DNA from: JBHJGM01 sp964405825
GTDB taxonomy: Bacteria; Verrucomicrobiota; Verrucomicrobiia; Opitutales; JBHJGM01
Length of the DNA stretch: 11,653 nt
NCBI GenBank assembly: GCA_964405825.1
Contig: CAYOPI010000089.1
Location: 1 to 11,653 of the forward strand
Reading direction: 5' to 3'
The first letter of the stretch is position 1. Each line of letters opens with the position of its first letter. The notes under the pieces are model-generated. The model made no database searches. It was not told where the DNA came from and was given only the letters and a program-made list of their open reading frames with translations. Shown piece by piece: positions 1-6,809 of this stretch. Made by a program: the position numbers and the translations under genes.

Positions 1-65
1 ACCGCCCCCCAAACCATATCTCATTCCCCATTCTCCCCACCCCCCCACCCAACCACCCCGGACCC

Positions 66-98
66 TTTCTTCATCTTTCATTCCGAATTCTGCCTTTC
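66..98. repeat. Left copy of the ATTCTGCCTTTC repeat
   Basis: The segment contains TTCTTCATC, CATTCCG and ATTCTGCCTTTC (87-98). The same elements occur in the same order and orientation at 900-926, so the two copies flank the minus-strand gene and its terminator as imperfect direct repeats. Confidence 0.5.
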
Positions 99-101
99 CC
101 C

Positions 102-143
102 GCTCAAACAACAAACCGGCGAACCCCTTTCGAGGTCCGCCGG
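102..143 (-). terminator. Rho-independent terminator of the secreted-protein gene
   Basis: Read on the minus strand, CCGGCGGACCTC, a GAAA loop and GGGGTTCGCCGG form a 12-bp stem with two G-U wobbles, closed by a GNRA-type tetraloop. A T-rich tail TTTGTTGTTTG follows directly. It starts 33 nt after the stop codon of the minus-strand gene at 176-661, which is the expected place for an intrinsic terminator. The stem occupies plus-strand positions 116-127 and 132-143, with the tail at about 102-115. Confidence 0.85.
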
Positions 144-175
144 CCTTCCCAAAAACACAGTCAGATCAGACGAAC

Positions 176-661
176 TTATTCGCCCGACGCAAGGGCCTGC
201 ACATAACGCGCGTAGTTCGCATCACGCGGCCCAATCAGAGTTTCATCAATGAGCACATTTTCCCAGACCGCCTGGTTGCCGACAATGCGCAGGAACGCAA
301 CGTCGCCCGACGTCGTGTCCAGCCGCACCATCAGGTCGCCAATGCGCTCGTATTGGAAGCGCAGCGGAATCCGCGCACGCTCCACGCGTTGCACGCGCTG
401 CAGGTCAGCTTCAGTCACCGGCAGAAAGCTGCCGTCGGGGCTCGTACGGCCCACAAACTCTGCTGCCGAACCGCCCGGAAGCTCATTGCCTTCCGAGTTG
501 CCGGTGCCGTTGAGGGGGGTCAGCTGCAGGCGCTGGCTGGGCAGGGGTACGTCGCCCAACGAGCGCGCCTGCGCCTGGATTCCAAAAGAGGTGAGAAGAG
601 CCGCCGACGCCAGAATGCCCAGCATACGGCCGCCCAGGAGTGGGGTGATGGCTTTAAGCAT
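176..661 (-). CDS. Small secreted protein of unknown function
   Basis: This encodes 161 aa. The N-terminus has a classical Sec signal peptide: a basic residue near the start, a hydrophobic stretch around residues 14-27 (LGILASAALLTSF) and a likely cleavage after Ala-Gln-Ala near residue 32. A second in-frame Met at residue 13 would also leave a usable signal peptide. The mature part is a roughly 130-residue soluble domain. Its C-terminal half contains a segment of the type LDTTSGDVAFLRI followed by a Trp, which resembles short beta motifs found in many secreted proteins of unknown role, but I cannot name a family. It is the only minus-strand gene, is divergent from the phage operon, and ends at its own strong terminator. 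It is therefore more likely a host gene, or a cargo gene at the phage edge, than a virion gene. No ribosome binding site is obvious. Confidence 0.75.
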   Translation of the reverse strand: MLKAITPLLGGRMLGILASAALLTSFGIQAQARSLGDVPLPSQRLQLTPLNGTGNSEGNELPGGSAAEFVGRTSPDGSFLPVTEADLQRVQRVERARIPLRFQYERIGDLMVRLDTTSGDVAFLRIVGNQAVWENVLIDETLIGPRDANYARYVQALASGE

Positions 662-704
662 GCTTTCTACTTAATTTCACCTACCGAAAACGTCAATGAG
701 ACCC

Positions 705-726
705 CCTGGTTTTATCTAAATTTATA
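705..726 (-). promoter_or_regulatory. Candidate promoter region for the secreted-protein gene
   Basis: Within an otherwise very GC-rich region this block is AT-rich. Read on the minus strand it contains TATAAA (plus positions 721-726) and TAGATA (713-718), either of which could be a -10 element about 45-60 nt upstream of the ATG at 661. No good -35 lies at the matching distance. A TTGACG (plus 691-696) closer to the gene would pair only with a poor -10 (TAAGTA, 668-673, 17-nt spacer), which would imply an almost leaderless transcript. The assignment is tentative. Confidence 0.3.
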
Positions 727-750
727 CCACCCCCAACCGCCACTCCCCCG

Positions 751-926
751 ATTCTCCATTCCCATTATCACCCTCTACACGAACCTCTGAAGCGCGCGCT
801 TTTGCCCTGCCCCGGCTTCTGCCTTCTGCCCACTCCACACAGCCCCTGCTTCCGCGAAACACAAGCCCTCTGAACCCTCTCTTCTTCTTACAGATTTCCC
901 ATTCTTCATTTCGCATTCTGCCTTTC
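751..926. repeat. Degenerate ATTCTGCC/ATTCTCCATTC interspersed repeat units
   Basis: Short imperfect units recur: ATTCTCCATTCCCATT (751-766), TTCTGCCTTCTGCC (817-830) and CATTCTTCATTT with ATTCTGCCTTTC (900-926). The last 12-mer is identical to positions 87-98 on the other side of the secreted-protein gene. On the opposite strand these read as GAATGAAGAATG-like, a style of intergenic filler I associate with some Verrucomicrobiota genomes. The association is from general knowledge and has not been searched. Confidence 0.5.
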
Positions 927-934
927 AAAGATCC

Positions 935-2320
935 GTGCTCTTCCTCCCCTTTCAACGCCGCTGGATCAACGACCGCTCCCGTCTCAAACTGATGGAGAAG
1001 TCCCGCCAGATCGGTATGTCCTGGACCGCCGCCTACACCCTCGTGCGGCGACAGGGCGCGCGCGACGCCCGCCTGGATGCCTGGGTTGCCTCCCGCGACG
1101 ACATCCAGGCCCGCCTCTTTGTGGAAGACTGCCTGCACTTCGCCCGCACTCTCAACCTCGCCGCCACCGAGCTGCGCCAGCCCATCCTCGACGACTCCGC
1201 CCGCACCGCCGCCGCTTGTATTGAGTTCACCAATACGCGCCGCATCCACTCGCTCTCCTCCAACGCCGACGCCCAGGCCGGCAAGCGCGGCCCCCGCCTC
1301 CTCGACGAGTTCGCCCTCCATCCCGACCCGCGCCACCTCTACGCCATCGCCCTGCCCGGCATCACCTGGGGCGGCCAGCTCGAGATCATCTCCACCCACC
1401 GCGGCGGCGAGAACTTCTTCAACCACCTCATCCGTGAGATCACCGAAGGCGGCAACCCCAAGGGCTTCAGCCACCACCGCGTCACCCTCGAGGACGCCCT
1501 CGACGAAGGCCTGCTCGAGCGCCTCCAGTCCAAACTCCCGCCTGAAGATCCCCGCTGCGCGATGGACCGTCAGGCCTACTTTGACCACATCCAGGCCGCC
1601 TGCCCCGACCGCGAATCCTTCCTGCAGGAGTACATGTGCCAGCCCGCCGATGATGCCGCCGCCTTTCTGCCTGGCGACCTCATCGCCACCTGCGAGTATC
1701 CACAATCCCAGGACAACGCCGACCCCCCGCCCGGCTGGCAGCTCGATCTCGCCAATCCACACGACCCGGCCCGCCGCGACTTCGCCCACCGCACCTTTCA
1801 CGTCGGCATCGACGTCGGCCGCGACCACGACCTCACCGTCATCTGGATCCTCGAGTCCGTCGAGGACATCCACCTCACGCGCCAGGTCATCGAGCTGCAG
1901 GGCCTGCCCTTTTCCGAACAGGAGGCGATCGTTGAGCACATCCTCAGCCTGCCGCGCGTCACCGCCTGCATCGACCAGACCGGCATCGGCCGGCAGTTTG
2001 CCGAGCGCGCCAGCGAGCGCTTCGGCCAGCGCCGCGCCACCGGCGTTACCTTCACCCAGAGCCTCAAGGAGCAGCTCGCCTACACCGTGCGCATCGCCTT
2101 CGAAGACCGCCGCCTGCGCATCCCGCAAACCAAGGCCATCCGCGCCGACCTGCGAGCCATCCGGCGTGAAACCTCGTCGGCCGGGCGCATCCGCTTCACC
2201 GCCGACCGTGGCAAGAACGGCCACGCCGACCGCTTCTGGGCCCTCGCCCTTGCCCTGCATGCCGCCCGCGCCCCCGCCGCCAAATCTCACCACTACGAGT
2301 CCCTCGCCCCTGCCTGCTGA
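935..2320 (+). CDS. Terminase large subunit, Mu gp28-like
   Basis: This is the 461-aa DNA-packaging motor and nuclease. The N-terminus carries a Q-like motif (LPFQRRW, residues 4-10) and a Walker A-type loop EKSRQIGMSW (21-30), the signature of the Mu gp28/FluMu branch. A Walker B candidate is LLDEFA (122-127), and an STHRG coupling motif is at about 153-157. The RNase H-like nuclease domain begins at GIDVGRDHD (291-299, Asp293), with a second acidic site at ACIDQTG (Asp347) and a third in NGHADRFWALAL (Asp432). All expected catalytic residues are present. The start is GTG at 935; no ATG lies upstream in frame, and the Q motif follows within four residues, so little can be missing. No Shine-Dalgarno sequence precedes it. 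It is somewhat shorter than Mu gp28. It is the first gene of the plus-strand cluster and the portal follows after an 85-nt C-rich spacer. Confidence 0.93.
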   Translation: MLFLPFQRRWINDRSRLKLMEKSRQIGMSWTAAYTLVRRQGARDARLDAWVASRDDIQARLFVEDCLHFARTLNLAATELRQPILDDSARTAAACIEFTNTRRIHSLSSNADAQAGKRGPRLLDEFALHPDPRHLYAIALPGITWGGQLEIISTHRGGENFFNHLIREITEGGNPKGFSHHRVTLEDALDEGLLERLQSKLPPEDPRCAMDRQAYFDHIQAACPDRESFLQEYMCQPADDAAAFLPGDLIATCEYPQSQDNADPPPGWQLDLANPHDPARRDFAHRTFHVGIDVGRDHDLTVIWILESVEDIHLTRQVIELQGLPFSEQEAIVEHILSLPRVTACIDQTGIGRQFAERASERFGQRRATGVTFTQSLKEQLAYTVRIAFEDRRLRIPQTKAIRADLRAIRRETSSAGRIRFTADRGKNGHADRFWALALALHAARAPAAKSHHYESLAPAC

Positions 2321-2405
2321 TCCGGCCACCCACAGCCTCTCCACAACCCTCACGCCTCGATTCCCGTCTTGTTCTGAACGCCGCACTTTCCACTTCTCCC
2401 TCCAC

Positions 2406-3572
2406 ATGAAAACCGCCTCCGCCCTTCCCCTCACACGCCTGCAAGGCCTCTCGCGCCGCGGCCGCTTCAACCCCGTGCGCAACCTCAACGCCGACAGTCT
2501 CGGGCGCATCCTCGACGCCTTCAACGCCGGCCGACTCCAACAGGCGGCCCTCCTTTTCGACCAGATTGAGCGCCGCGACGACCTCCTGCACGTCTTCATC
2601 GGCAAGCGCAAGATGGCCGCCGCCCGCCTGGACTGGGAGGTCCTCACCCTCGACGACTCCGAGGAAGCCCGCGCTCACGCCGATACCCTCCGCGCCTTCT
2701 ACAACAACCTCACCGCCACCCACGCGCTCGATCGCAATCAGTCCGGCGGCCTCAGCCTCCTGGTCAAGCAGATGATGGACGCCATCGGCAAACGCTACGC
2801 CGTCCATGAAATCGTCTTCCAGCCCGGCCCCCGCGCCGACAGCCCGCTGACCGCCTCGTTCCACTTCGTGCCGCTCTGGCACTTCGAGCACCGTGACGGC
2901 TGTCTCCATTTTGTGGATACGCCGGGTGCGCCCGGGCAGCCCCTCCAGGACGGTGCCTGGCTGGTCACCGCCGGCGACGGCCTGATGGAGTCCTCCGCCA
3001 TCGCCTACCTCTTCAAAACCCTCCCCCTGCGCGACTGGCTGGTCTACTGCGAGCGCAACGGCATGCCCGGCGTGCGCGGCGTCACCGACGCCCCGCCCGA
3101 CTCGCCCGAGTGGAACGCCGCCCGCGAAGCCGTCCGCGATTTTGGCGCCGAGTTTCACGCCCTCATGTCGCGCGGCACCGAGATCGAAGCCATCGATCTG
3201 TCCTCCCGCAGCGAACTGCCCTACCCGCCGCTGATCGAGCGCATGGACCGCGCCCTCATCGCCCTGTGGCGCGGCGGCGACCTCTCCACCCTCTCCCAAA
3301 GTAACGGTCTGGGCACTAAGGCGCAGTCCGGCGAAACCCGCCTGATCGAGGAAGACGACGCCGCCCTCATCTCCGAAACGCTCAACGCGCAGGTGGACCG
3401 CGTGGTGCTGCGGCACCGCTTTGGCGTCGAACGCGGCCAGGCCTACTTCCGCCTCAAGCCACCGCCCCGTCGTGACCTGCGCGACGAACTCGAGATCGTG
3501 CGCGGCCTGCGCGATTTGGGGCTGACCGTGCCCGAAACGTATCTGCGCCAACGCTTTGGCATTCCTGCCTGA
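2406..3572 (+). CDS. Portal protein, DUF935/Mu gp29-like
   Basis: This 388-aa protein should form the dodecameric DNA channel at the head vertex, which docks terminase and later the tail. I see the usual features of the DUF935 family: an early segment IERRDDLLHVFIGKRKMA (about residues 57-74), followed by LDWEV; a QMMDAIGKRYAVHEIVF stretch (about 122-138); a central YLFKTLPLRDWLVYCERNGMPGVRG region; and a late LSQSNGLGTKAQSGETR segment close to the conserved part of Mu gp29. ATG 2406 is chosen because the family similarity begins soon after it; the upstream open frame is a shadow of the terminase gene. Family members are often somewhat longer, and here the C-terminus ends soon after the REL-type helical region. 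There is no ribosome binding site. The gene is followed by a small GCCCG/CGGGC hairpin and a 94-nt spacer, with no MuF-type gene in between. Confidence 0.9.
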   Translation: MKTASALPLTRLQGLSRRGRFNPVRNLNADSLGRILDAFNAGRLQQAALLFDQIERRDDLLHVFIGKRKMAAARLDWEVLTLDDSEEARAHADTLRAFYNNLTATHALDRNQSGGLSLLVKQMMDAIGKRYAVHEIVFQPGPRADSPLTASFHFVPLWHFEHRDGCLHFVDTPGAPGQPLQDGAWLVTAGDGLMESSAIAYLFKTLPLRDWLVYCERNGMPGVRGVTDAPPDSPEWNAAREAVRDFGAEFHALMSRGTEIEAIDLSSRSELPYPPLIERMDRALIALWRGGDLSTLSQSNGLGTKAQSGETRLIEEDDAALISETLNAQVDRVVLRHRFGVERGQAYFRLKPPPRRDLRDELEIVRGLRDLGLTVPETYLRQRFGIPA

Positions 3573-3586
3573 GCCCGCCAACGGGC
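3573..3586 (+). other. Small hairpin directly after the portal stop
   Basis: GCCCG, loop CCAA, CGGGC starts on the base after the TGA. With only five base pairs and no T-run it is not a convincing terminator. It may protect the 3' end or slow exonucleases. The rest of the spacer to 3666 is T- and C-rich and holds nothing else I recognise. Confidence 0.35.
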
Positions 3587-3666
3587 ATCTCTTCAACCTC
3601 AAGCCTCTGTTTCTTTCCAAACTTTCCATAACTTTTGTCTTTTCAATCCATATTGCGAACCCCTCA

Positions 3667-4794
3667 ATGAACTTCCCCGGACCCGCCTCCCCCATCGAAG
3701 CCGACGCCGAAACGCCGGCCCCCGTAAACACCGAGACGCCCTCCCAGTGGCTGCGCCTGGCTGAGTACGGCGAGTGGCCGCACCGCGGCGGCCTGCAGCG
3801 TTTCACCCGCGATGCCGCCCGCGCGATGGTCGATCACTTCCGCTCGTTGCGCGGACGTCTTTCGCGCCGCTTCGGGGGACTGCCCGTCTACGTGGGCCAC
3901 CCCGATGACGAGGCGTTTGCGGGGCGTCCTGGCCACACGGATACACGCGCCTACGCCTGGATCCGCGACCTGCAGGCGCGCCCCGACGGCCTCTACATCC
4001 TCCCGCGCTGGTCCGCGGAGGGCCGCCACCTGCTGGCCAACGCCTTTTACAAATTCCTCTCCCCGCGCTGGGCGCTTCGGCCCGAAACCGACGGTGCCCT
4101 CACGCCCGTCCGACTCATCTCGGTCGGCCTGACCAACCACCCCAACATCCCCGGCGAAGCCATCGCCAACCAGCACGAACAGCACCGCGCCCGCACGCGC
4201 GCCTTCCTCGACTCCATCCAACCCGATCAAGAACCCGCCATGCTCCGCAAACTCATCGACACCCTCCAACTGGACCCCGCCCCCGACTCCGAAGACGCCC
4301 TCCTCGGCGCCGCCGAAGCCCTTTGCGCCAACGCCCGGCGCTGCGACGAACTCGACCTGCGCGCCGAAGAAGTCGCCGAGGAAAACATGCGCCTGGAAAA
4401 ACTGGCCAGTGCCGCCAACGAATCTCTCGAACGCGCCCGCCAGGCCTTCCAGGAGGAACGCGACGCGCGCATCGAACTGATCGTGGCCCAGGCGCTGCAA
4501 TCCGGCCGCATCGCTGCCAACGATGCCGACGCCTGGCGCGAGGGCCTGCGCGGGGACTTCGACGCGGGCCTGCGCGAACTCGACGAGGCCGCGCCCGCGT
4601 CCACTCCGTCGCTTAACACCGCAAGTCGTATTCAGAATCTGGTGACGGCCAATGACCACGGCCCGGCGGCATCGCGGCAGTCCTTTCTCTCGCTGGTCAA
4701 CGCACGCATGAAAGAGACCGGCGAGGACTTTGCCACGGCCTGGTGCGCGCTCAAGCAATCCCGGCCCCGCGCCTACGAGGCGCTGGTGGGCTGA
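3667..4794 (+). CDS. Head maturation protease with scaffold domain, Mu gpI-like
   Basis: The 375-aa product matches the Mu-like prophage I protein layout. The N-terminal protease part includes EYGEWPHRGGLQRFT (about residues 33-47), a Met-Val-x-x-Phe helix, LPVYVGHPDDEAF (72-84), AYAWIRDLQARPDGLY (about 95-110) and FLSPRW (130-135), followed by SVGLTNHPNIPG (about 152-163). The C-terminal half (from about 190) is acidic and helical, with a probable coiled coil at 222-270, as expected of a capsid scaffold. Mu makes a separate scaffold (Z) from an internal start in the same frame; a comparable Met192 exists here (ATG 4240). The ATG at 3667 fits the homology. An in-frame TTG upstream overlaps the portal gene but is not needed. 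The protein would cleave scaffold and itself during prohead maturation. Confidence 0.88.
   Translation: MNFPGPASPIEADAETPAPVNTETPSQWLRLAEYGEWPHRGGLQRFTRDAARAMVDHFRSLRGRLSRRFGGLPVYVGHPDDEAFAGRPGHTDTRAYAWIRDLQARPDGLYILPRWSAEGRHLLANAFYKFLSPRWALRPETDGALTPVRLISVGLTNHPNIPGEAIANQHEQHRARTRAFLDSIQPDQEPAMLRKLIDTLQLDPAPDSEDALLGAAEALCANARRCDELDLRAEEVAEENMRLEKLASAANESLERARQAFQEERDARIELIVAQALQSGRIAANDADAWREGLRGDFDAGLRELDEAAPASTPSLNTASRIQNLVTANDHGPAASRQSFLSLVNARMKETGEDFATAWCALKQSRPRAYEALVG
4240..4794 (+). CDS. Possible nested scaffold protein (Mu Z-like internal start)
   Basis: ATG 4240 lies in frame inside the protease gene, exactly between the protease domain and the helical scaffold region. Starting there would give a 184-aa product beginning MLRKLIDTLQL and containing the coiled-coil segment. 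This copies the arrangement known for Mu genes I and Z. No Shine-Dalgarno sequence is present (AAGAACCCGCC precedes it), but most starts in this cluster lack one. This is inference; proteolytic release of the scaffold from the full-length product is the alternative. Confidence 0.4.
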   Translation: MLRKLIDTLQLDPAPDSEDALLGAAEALCANARRCDELDLRAEEVAEENMRLEKLASAANESLERARQAFQEERDARIELIVAQALQSGRIAANDADAWREGLRGDFDAGLRELDEAAPASTPSLNTASRIQNLVTANDHGPAASRQSFLSLVNARMKETGEDFATAWCALKQSRPRAYEALVG

Positions 4795-4810
4795 ACGTAA
4801 GAGACCTTTC

Positions 4811-4834
4811 CCAACCCCAACGCAACCCAACCCC
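4811..4834 (+). promoter_or_regulatory. CAACCC-repeat leader of the decoration-protein gene
   Basis: The 24 nt before the ATG consist almost only of C and A, with CCAACCC-type units repeated three times and a single G. There is no Shine-Dalgarno sequence. Similar C-rich, G-poor leaders precede the portal, capsid, adaptor and fibre genes. They could act as Rho-binding sites or as unstructured S1-dependent ribosome loading sites. Confidence 0.4.
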
Positions 4835-5251
4835 ATGAACGAACCCATCCTCAGTAACATCGCCGAGGGCACCCATGCCGGAAACGTCACCCGGGTGCTC
4901 GAGGCCGCCGTCACCACGCGCTACCTGCTGGCCCGCACCGGCACGGGCACCGACGGCATACTCGTGGCCACCGCGACCAATCTACCCCTCGGCGTCATCA
5001 CCGACGAGGGCGCTATCGGCGACGCCGTCAACGTCGCCCTGCTTGGCTCGGCCGACTCCACCCGGCTGGTCGTGGCCAACGGCAACATCAGCGCGGGTGC
5101 CCTCATCGTGGCGAGCACGGCCGGCAAGGTTGTCGCCCTGCCGTCGGCCCCCGGCACCTACTACATCGTTGGCCAGGCCATCTCCGACGCGGCCAACGGC
5201 GGGCTCGTCGAGTTCGACCCCTGCGTGCCGATTCAACGTGTGGTCACCTAA
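4835..5251 (+). CDS. Capsid decoration (cement) protein, DUF2190-like
   Basis: This is a 138-aa, beta-rich, glycine- and alanine-rich small protein. It begins MNEPILSNIAEGTHAG, and carries LGVITDEGAIGDAVNVALLGS and a late GTYYIVGQAISDAANGG segment. The pattern 'initially low-complexity loop, then LGV...G..V.V...G', followed by 'VG.A...' near the end, is typical of DUF2190 capsid-decoration proteins, which trimerise on the shell surface. Its position between protease/scaffold and major capsid genes is the usual one. ATG 4835 is chosen over upstream open frame because family similarity starts there. The leader consists of repeated CAACCC units with no ribosome binding site. Confidence 0.82.
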   Translation: MNEPILSNIAEGTHAGNVTRVLEAAVTTRYLLARTGTGTDGILVATATNLPLGVITDEGAIGDAVNVALLGSADSTRLVVANGNISAGALIVASTAGKVVALPSAPGTYYIVGQAISDAANGGLVEFDPCVPIQRVVT

Positions 5252-5284
5252 CCTAAAGCCCGTATCCACCCTGTGAATACCCCC

Positions 5285-6238
5285 ATGAACCCCACCCCCA
5301 TCCTCCTGCCGCACGACGACGGCAATCCTCCGCGCGGCGTGGTCTGCGCGGCCAACGAAGCGCGCTTCACCAGCGCGCACTTCTCCGAACCCCTCACGGC
5401 CTACTCGGTTGGCTGGAGCGATCCGAGCGATCTGGCCGGTTTGCTCGACTTCGTTGCTCCGCCCATCCCGGTGGGCCGCCGCTTCGAGTTCAAGAAGGCC
5501 GACAACGCCGAGGCCTTCCTTTCCGAGACCGACGATGTGCGGGCGATCGGCGCGGCCTTCAAGCGTGTCGAATACACCGGCACTTCCGTCAACGAGAAGA
5601 CCGTCAACAAGGGTCTGACCATCCGCGTGGACCACGACGATGTGGTCGGTGACGATTGGGCCGAGCGTTACACGACGCTGCTCATGCAACGGCTGCTGCG
5701 CAACGAGCTGCGCCGTGCGCTGACCGCCCTGGACGCCGCCGCCACCAGCTCCAGCAAGACCTGGGACCAGACCTCCAACCCCGACGCCGATCTGCGCGCG
5801 GCCCTGACCGACGCCGCCGATTCCTCCGGGGTGCGGCCCAACCGCCTGCTCTTTGGCGAGGCCGCCTGGAACCTGCGCGCCGAAGCCTACGACGCCCAGG
5901 ACGTCGGCGGTGCACTGCGTCTGGCCAGCCTCTCGCCCGCTGAACTGGCCGCCAAGCTCATGCTCGAAGGCGTGCGCGTGGCCGGTGCGCGCTATCAGGA
6001 CGCCGCCACGACCAAGGCCGGCATTGTCGGCAGCAGCGTCTACGCCTTCTACGCGCAGGACGGGCTGACCAAGGACGAACCGAGCAACCTCAAGCGCTTC
6101 GTCACCCCGGCCGAGGGCGGCGGGAACTTCCGCGTCTACCTCGAGGAGCACTCGAAGTTCACCGACCTGTCGGTCGAGCACTACTCGACGATCGTGGCGA
6201 CCTCGACCCTCGGCGTGGCCGAGCTGGCCGTCAGCTAA
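5285..6238 (+). CDS. Major capsid protein
   Basis: This 317-aa protein occupies the canonical place after the decoration gene and has the size of Mu-type and related HK97-fold capsid subunits. Visible features are an N-terminal arm, a VGRRFEFKKADNAEAFL segment, a long helix (about residues 123-150, ERYTTLLMQRLLRNELRR) resembling the spine helix, a VRPNRLLFGEAAWNLR stretch, and a C-terminal FRVYLEEHSKFTDLSVEHYS segment, a common ending in major capsid proteins of environmental phages. There is no internal protease domain. An in-frame GTG at 5273 is possible, but ATG 5285 is the simpler choice. No Shine-Dalgarno sequence precedes either. A strong hairpin follows downstream, suggesting that transcription of this highly needed protein is set apart from the connector genes. 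Confidence 0.85.
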   Translation: MNPTPILLPHDDGNPPRGVVCAANEARFTSAHFSEPLTAYSVGWSDPSDLAGLLDFVAPPIPVGRRFEFKKADNAEAFLSETDDVRAIGAAFKRVEYTGTSVNEKTVNKGLTIRVDHDDVVGDDWAERYTTLLMQRLLRNELRRALTALDAAATSSSKTWDQTSNPDADLRAALTDAADSSGVRPNRLLFGEAAWNLRAEAYDAQDVGGALRLASLSPAELAAKLMLEGVRVAGARYQDAATTKAGIVGSSVYAFYAQDGLTKDEPSNLKRFVTPAEGGGNFRVYLEEHSKFTDLSVEHYSTIVATSTLGVAELAVS

Positions 6239-6278
6239 GCCCCCAACGCACCCCCCAAACCCTACCCCCACCGCACCT

Positions 6279-6313
6279 GGCGGGAGCGAGCCAACCGATG
6301 GGCTCCTCCCGCC
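6279..6313 (+). terminator. Strong hairpin after the capsid gene (possible attenuator)
   Basis: GGCGGGAG, a single bulged C, GAGCC, an 8-nt loop, then GGCTC and CTCCCGCC give a 13-bp GC-rich stem with one bulge. It sits 40 nt after the capsid stop and ends 31 nt before the next ATG. The tract that follows has only TGTTTCC, not a real T-run, so I read it as a partial terminator or RNA processing/stabilising element rather than a full stop. Confidence 0.6.
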
Positions 6314-6344
6314 CGGGAACCGGCGGCCTGTTTCCCCACCTGTC

Positions 6345-6806
6345 ATGACAAATTGGATACAACTCACCCCGGAGAGCCTTAGTGACTACCTCTCGGGCCC
6401 GCAACTGGAGGCCCTGCAGACCGCCGCGCTGGCCAGCGGGCAGACCGATCCGCTCCCGCGCCTGATCGAGGATGTCGCGGCCTTTGTCCGCGCCAGTATC
6501 GCCGCCTTTGCCGGCAATCAGCTCAGCGCGGCCGCCCACTCGGTCCCACCGGAACTGGTCGAGACGACCACCGTGTTGGTCCTGGAGGCCGCCTGGCTGC
6601 GCCTGCCCGACCTGGAGCTGACGCGCGCCCAGCAGCGTCGTGCAGTGGACGCCCGTGGGCTGTTGCGCGAGGTGACCCGCGGTCGCCTCGCCGTCACCCG
6701 CCCCGACGACCCGCTGGAAGCCAGCGCCTATCAACGCGGTGGCGCGATCGATGTCGAGCGCAGCCGTCCGCGCAGCGTCACCGGCGAATCCCTGCACCGC
6801 CTTTAA
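6345..6806 (+). CDS. Head-tail adaptor, DUF1320/Mu gp36-like
   Basis: This 153-aa, mostly helical protein follows the major capsid gene, where head-completion/connector proteins are encoded. It starts with a short strand and LTPESLSDYLSGPQLEAL, a pattern close to the DUF1320 opening in which a helix reads like 'sd l...lg...l..l'. A middle helix LIEDVAAFVRASIAAF is followed by PPELVETTTVLVLEAAWLRL. The late region LTRAQQRRAVDARGLLREVTRG is also like DUF1320. Such proteins bind under the portal as a ring. The C-terminal tail is polar. It ends 3 nt before the next start, so the two are likely co-translated. The family call rests on pattern and position, not on a search. Confidence 0.65.
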   Translation: MTNWIQLTPESLSDYLSGPQLEALQTAALASGQTDPLPRLIEDVAAFVRASIAAFAGNQLSAAAHSVPPELVETTTVLVLEAAWLRLPDLELTRAQQRRAVDARGLLREVTRGRLAVTRPDDPLEASAYQRGGAIDVERSRPRSVTGESLHRL

Positions 6807-6809
6807 GCC

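Larger units (their letters stand above)
1..175. other. C-rich gene-free spacer at left edge
   Basis: No convincing gene is visible here. The plus strand is strongly pyrimidine-rich, with runs such as CCCCACCCCCCCACCC, and it contains degenerate ATTC/CATTC repeat units (about 19-36 and 66-98). The right part holds the terminator of the minus-strand gene that ends at 176. The composition resembles the other spacers of this window. Confidence 0.7.
662..934. other. Divergent spacer between secreted gene and terminase
   Basis: This 273-nt stretch has no credible gene on either strand. Left to right it contains an AT-rich block (about 705-726), C-rich sequence, and several degenerate ATTCTNCATTC/TTCTGCC repeat units (751-766, 817-830, 900-926). 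In most Mu-type and lambdoid head modules a small terminase gene would precede the large one; none is found here. The reading frame of the terminase remains open upstream of its GTG without an ATG, and that extension consists of the repeat sequence, so I treat it as non-coding. Confidence 0.65.

Noticed and set aside
353..790. Plus-strand frame over the secreted-protein gene that could have been a small terminase
   Set aside because: There is no helix-turn-helix or terminase-like pattern, and it is antisense to a gene with a good signal peptide and its own terminator.
1..930. CRISPR-like array from the repeated ATTCTGCC units
   Set aside because: Units are short, degenerate and irregularly spaced, with no constant repeat length or unique spacers, and no cas genes are visible.
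1077..2405. Plus-frame extension upstream of the portal ATG, overlapping the terminase
   Set aside because: It translates to Ser/Pro/Ala-rich low complexity in the +1 frame of terminase. Family similarity begins only after ATG 2406.
722..2647. Long minus-strand open frame of 641 codons opposite the terminase
   Set aside because: It is a by-product of high GC at third positions. Its product is low-complexity Gly/Ala/Val/Glu-rich without domains, while the plus strand encodes a terminase with all catalytic motifs.
6239..6344. Small RNA gene or riboswitch in the spacer after the capsid gene
   Set aside because: Only a single hairpin is visible, with no recognisable aptamer core or promoter, so it is listed only as a hairpin/possible attenuator.
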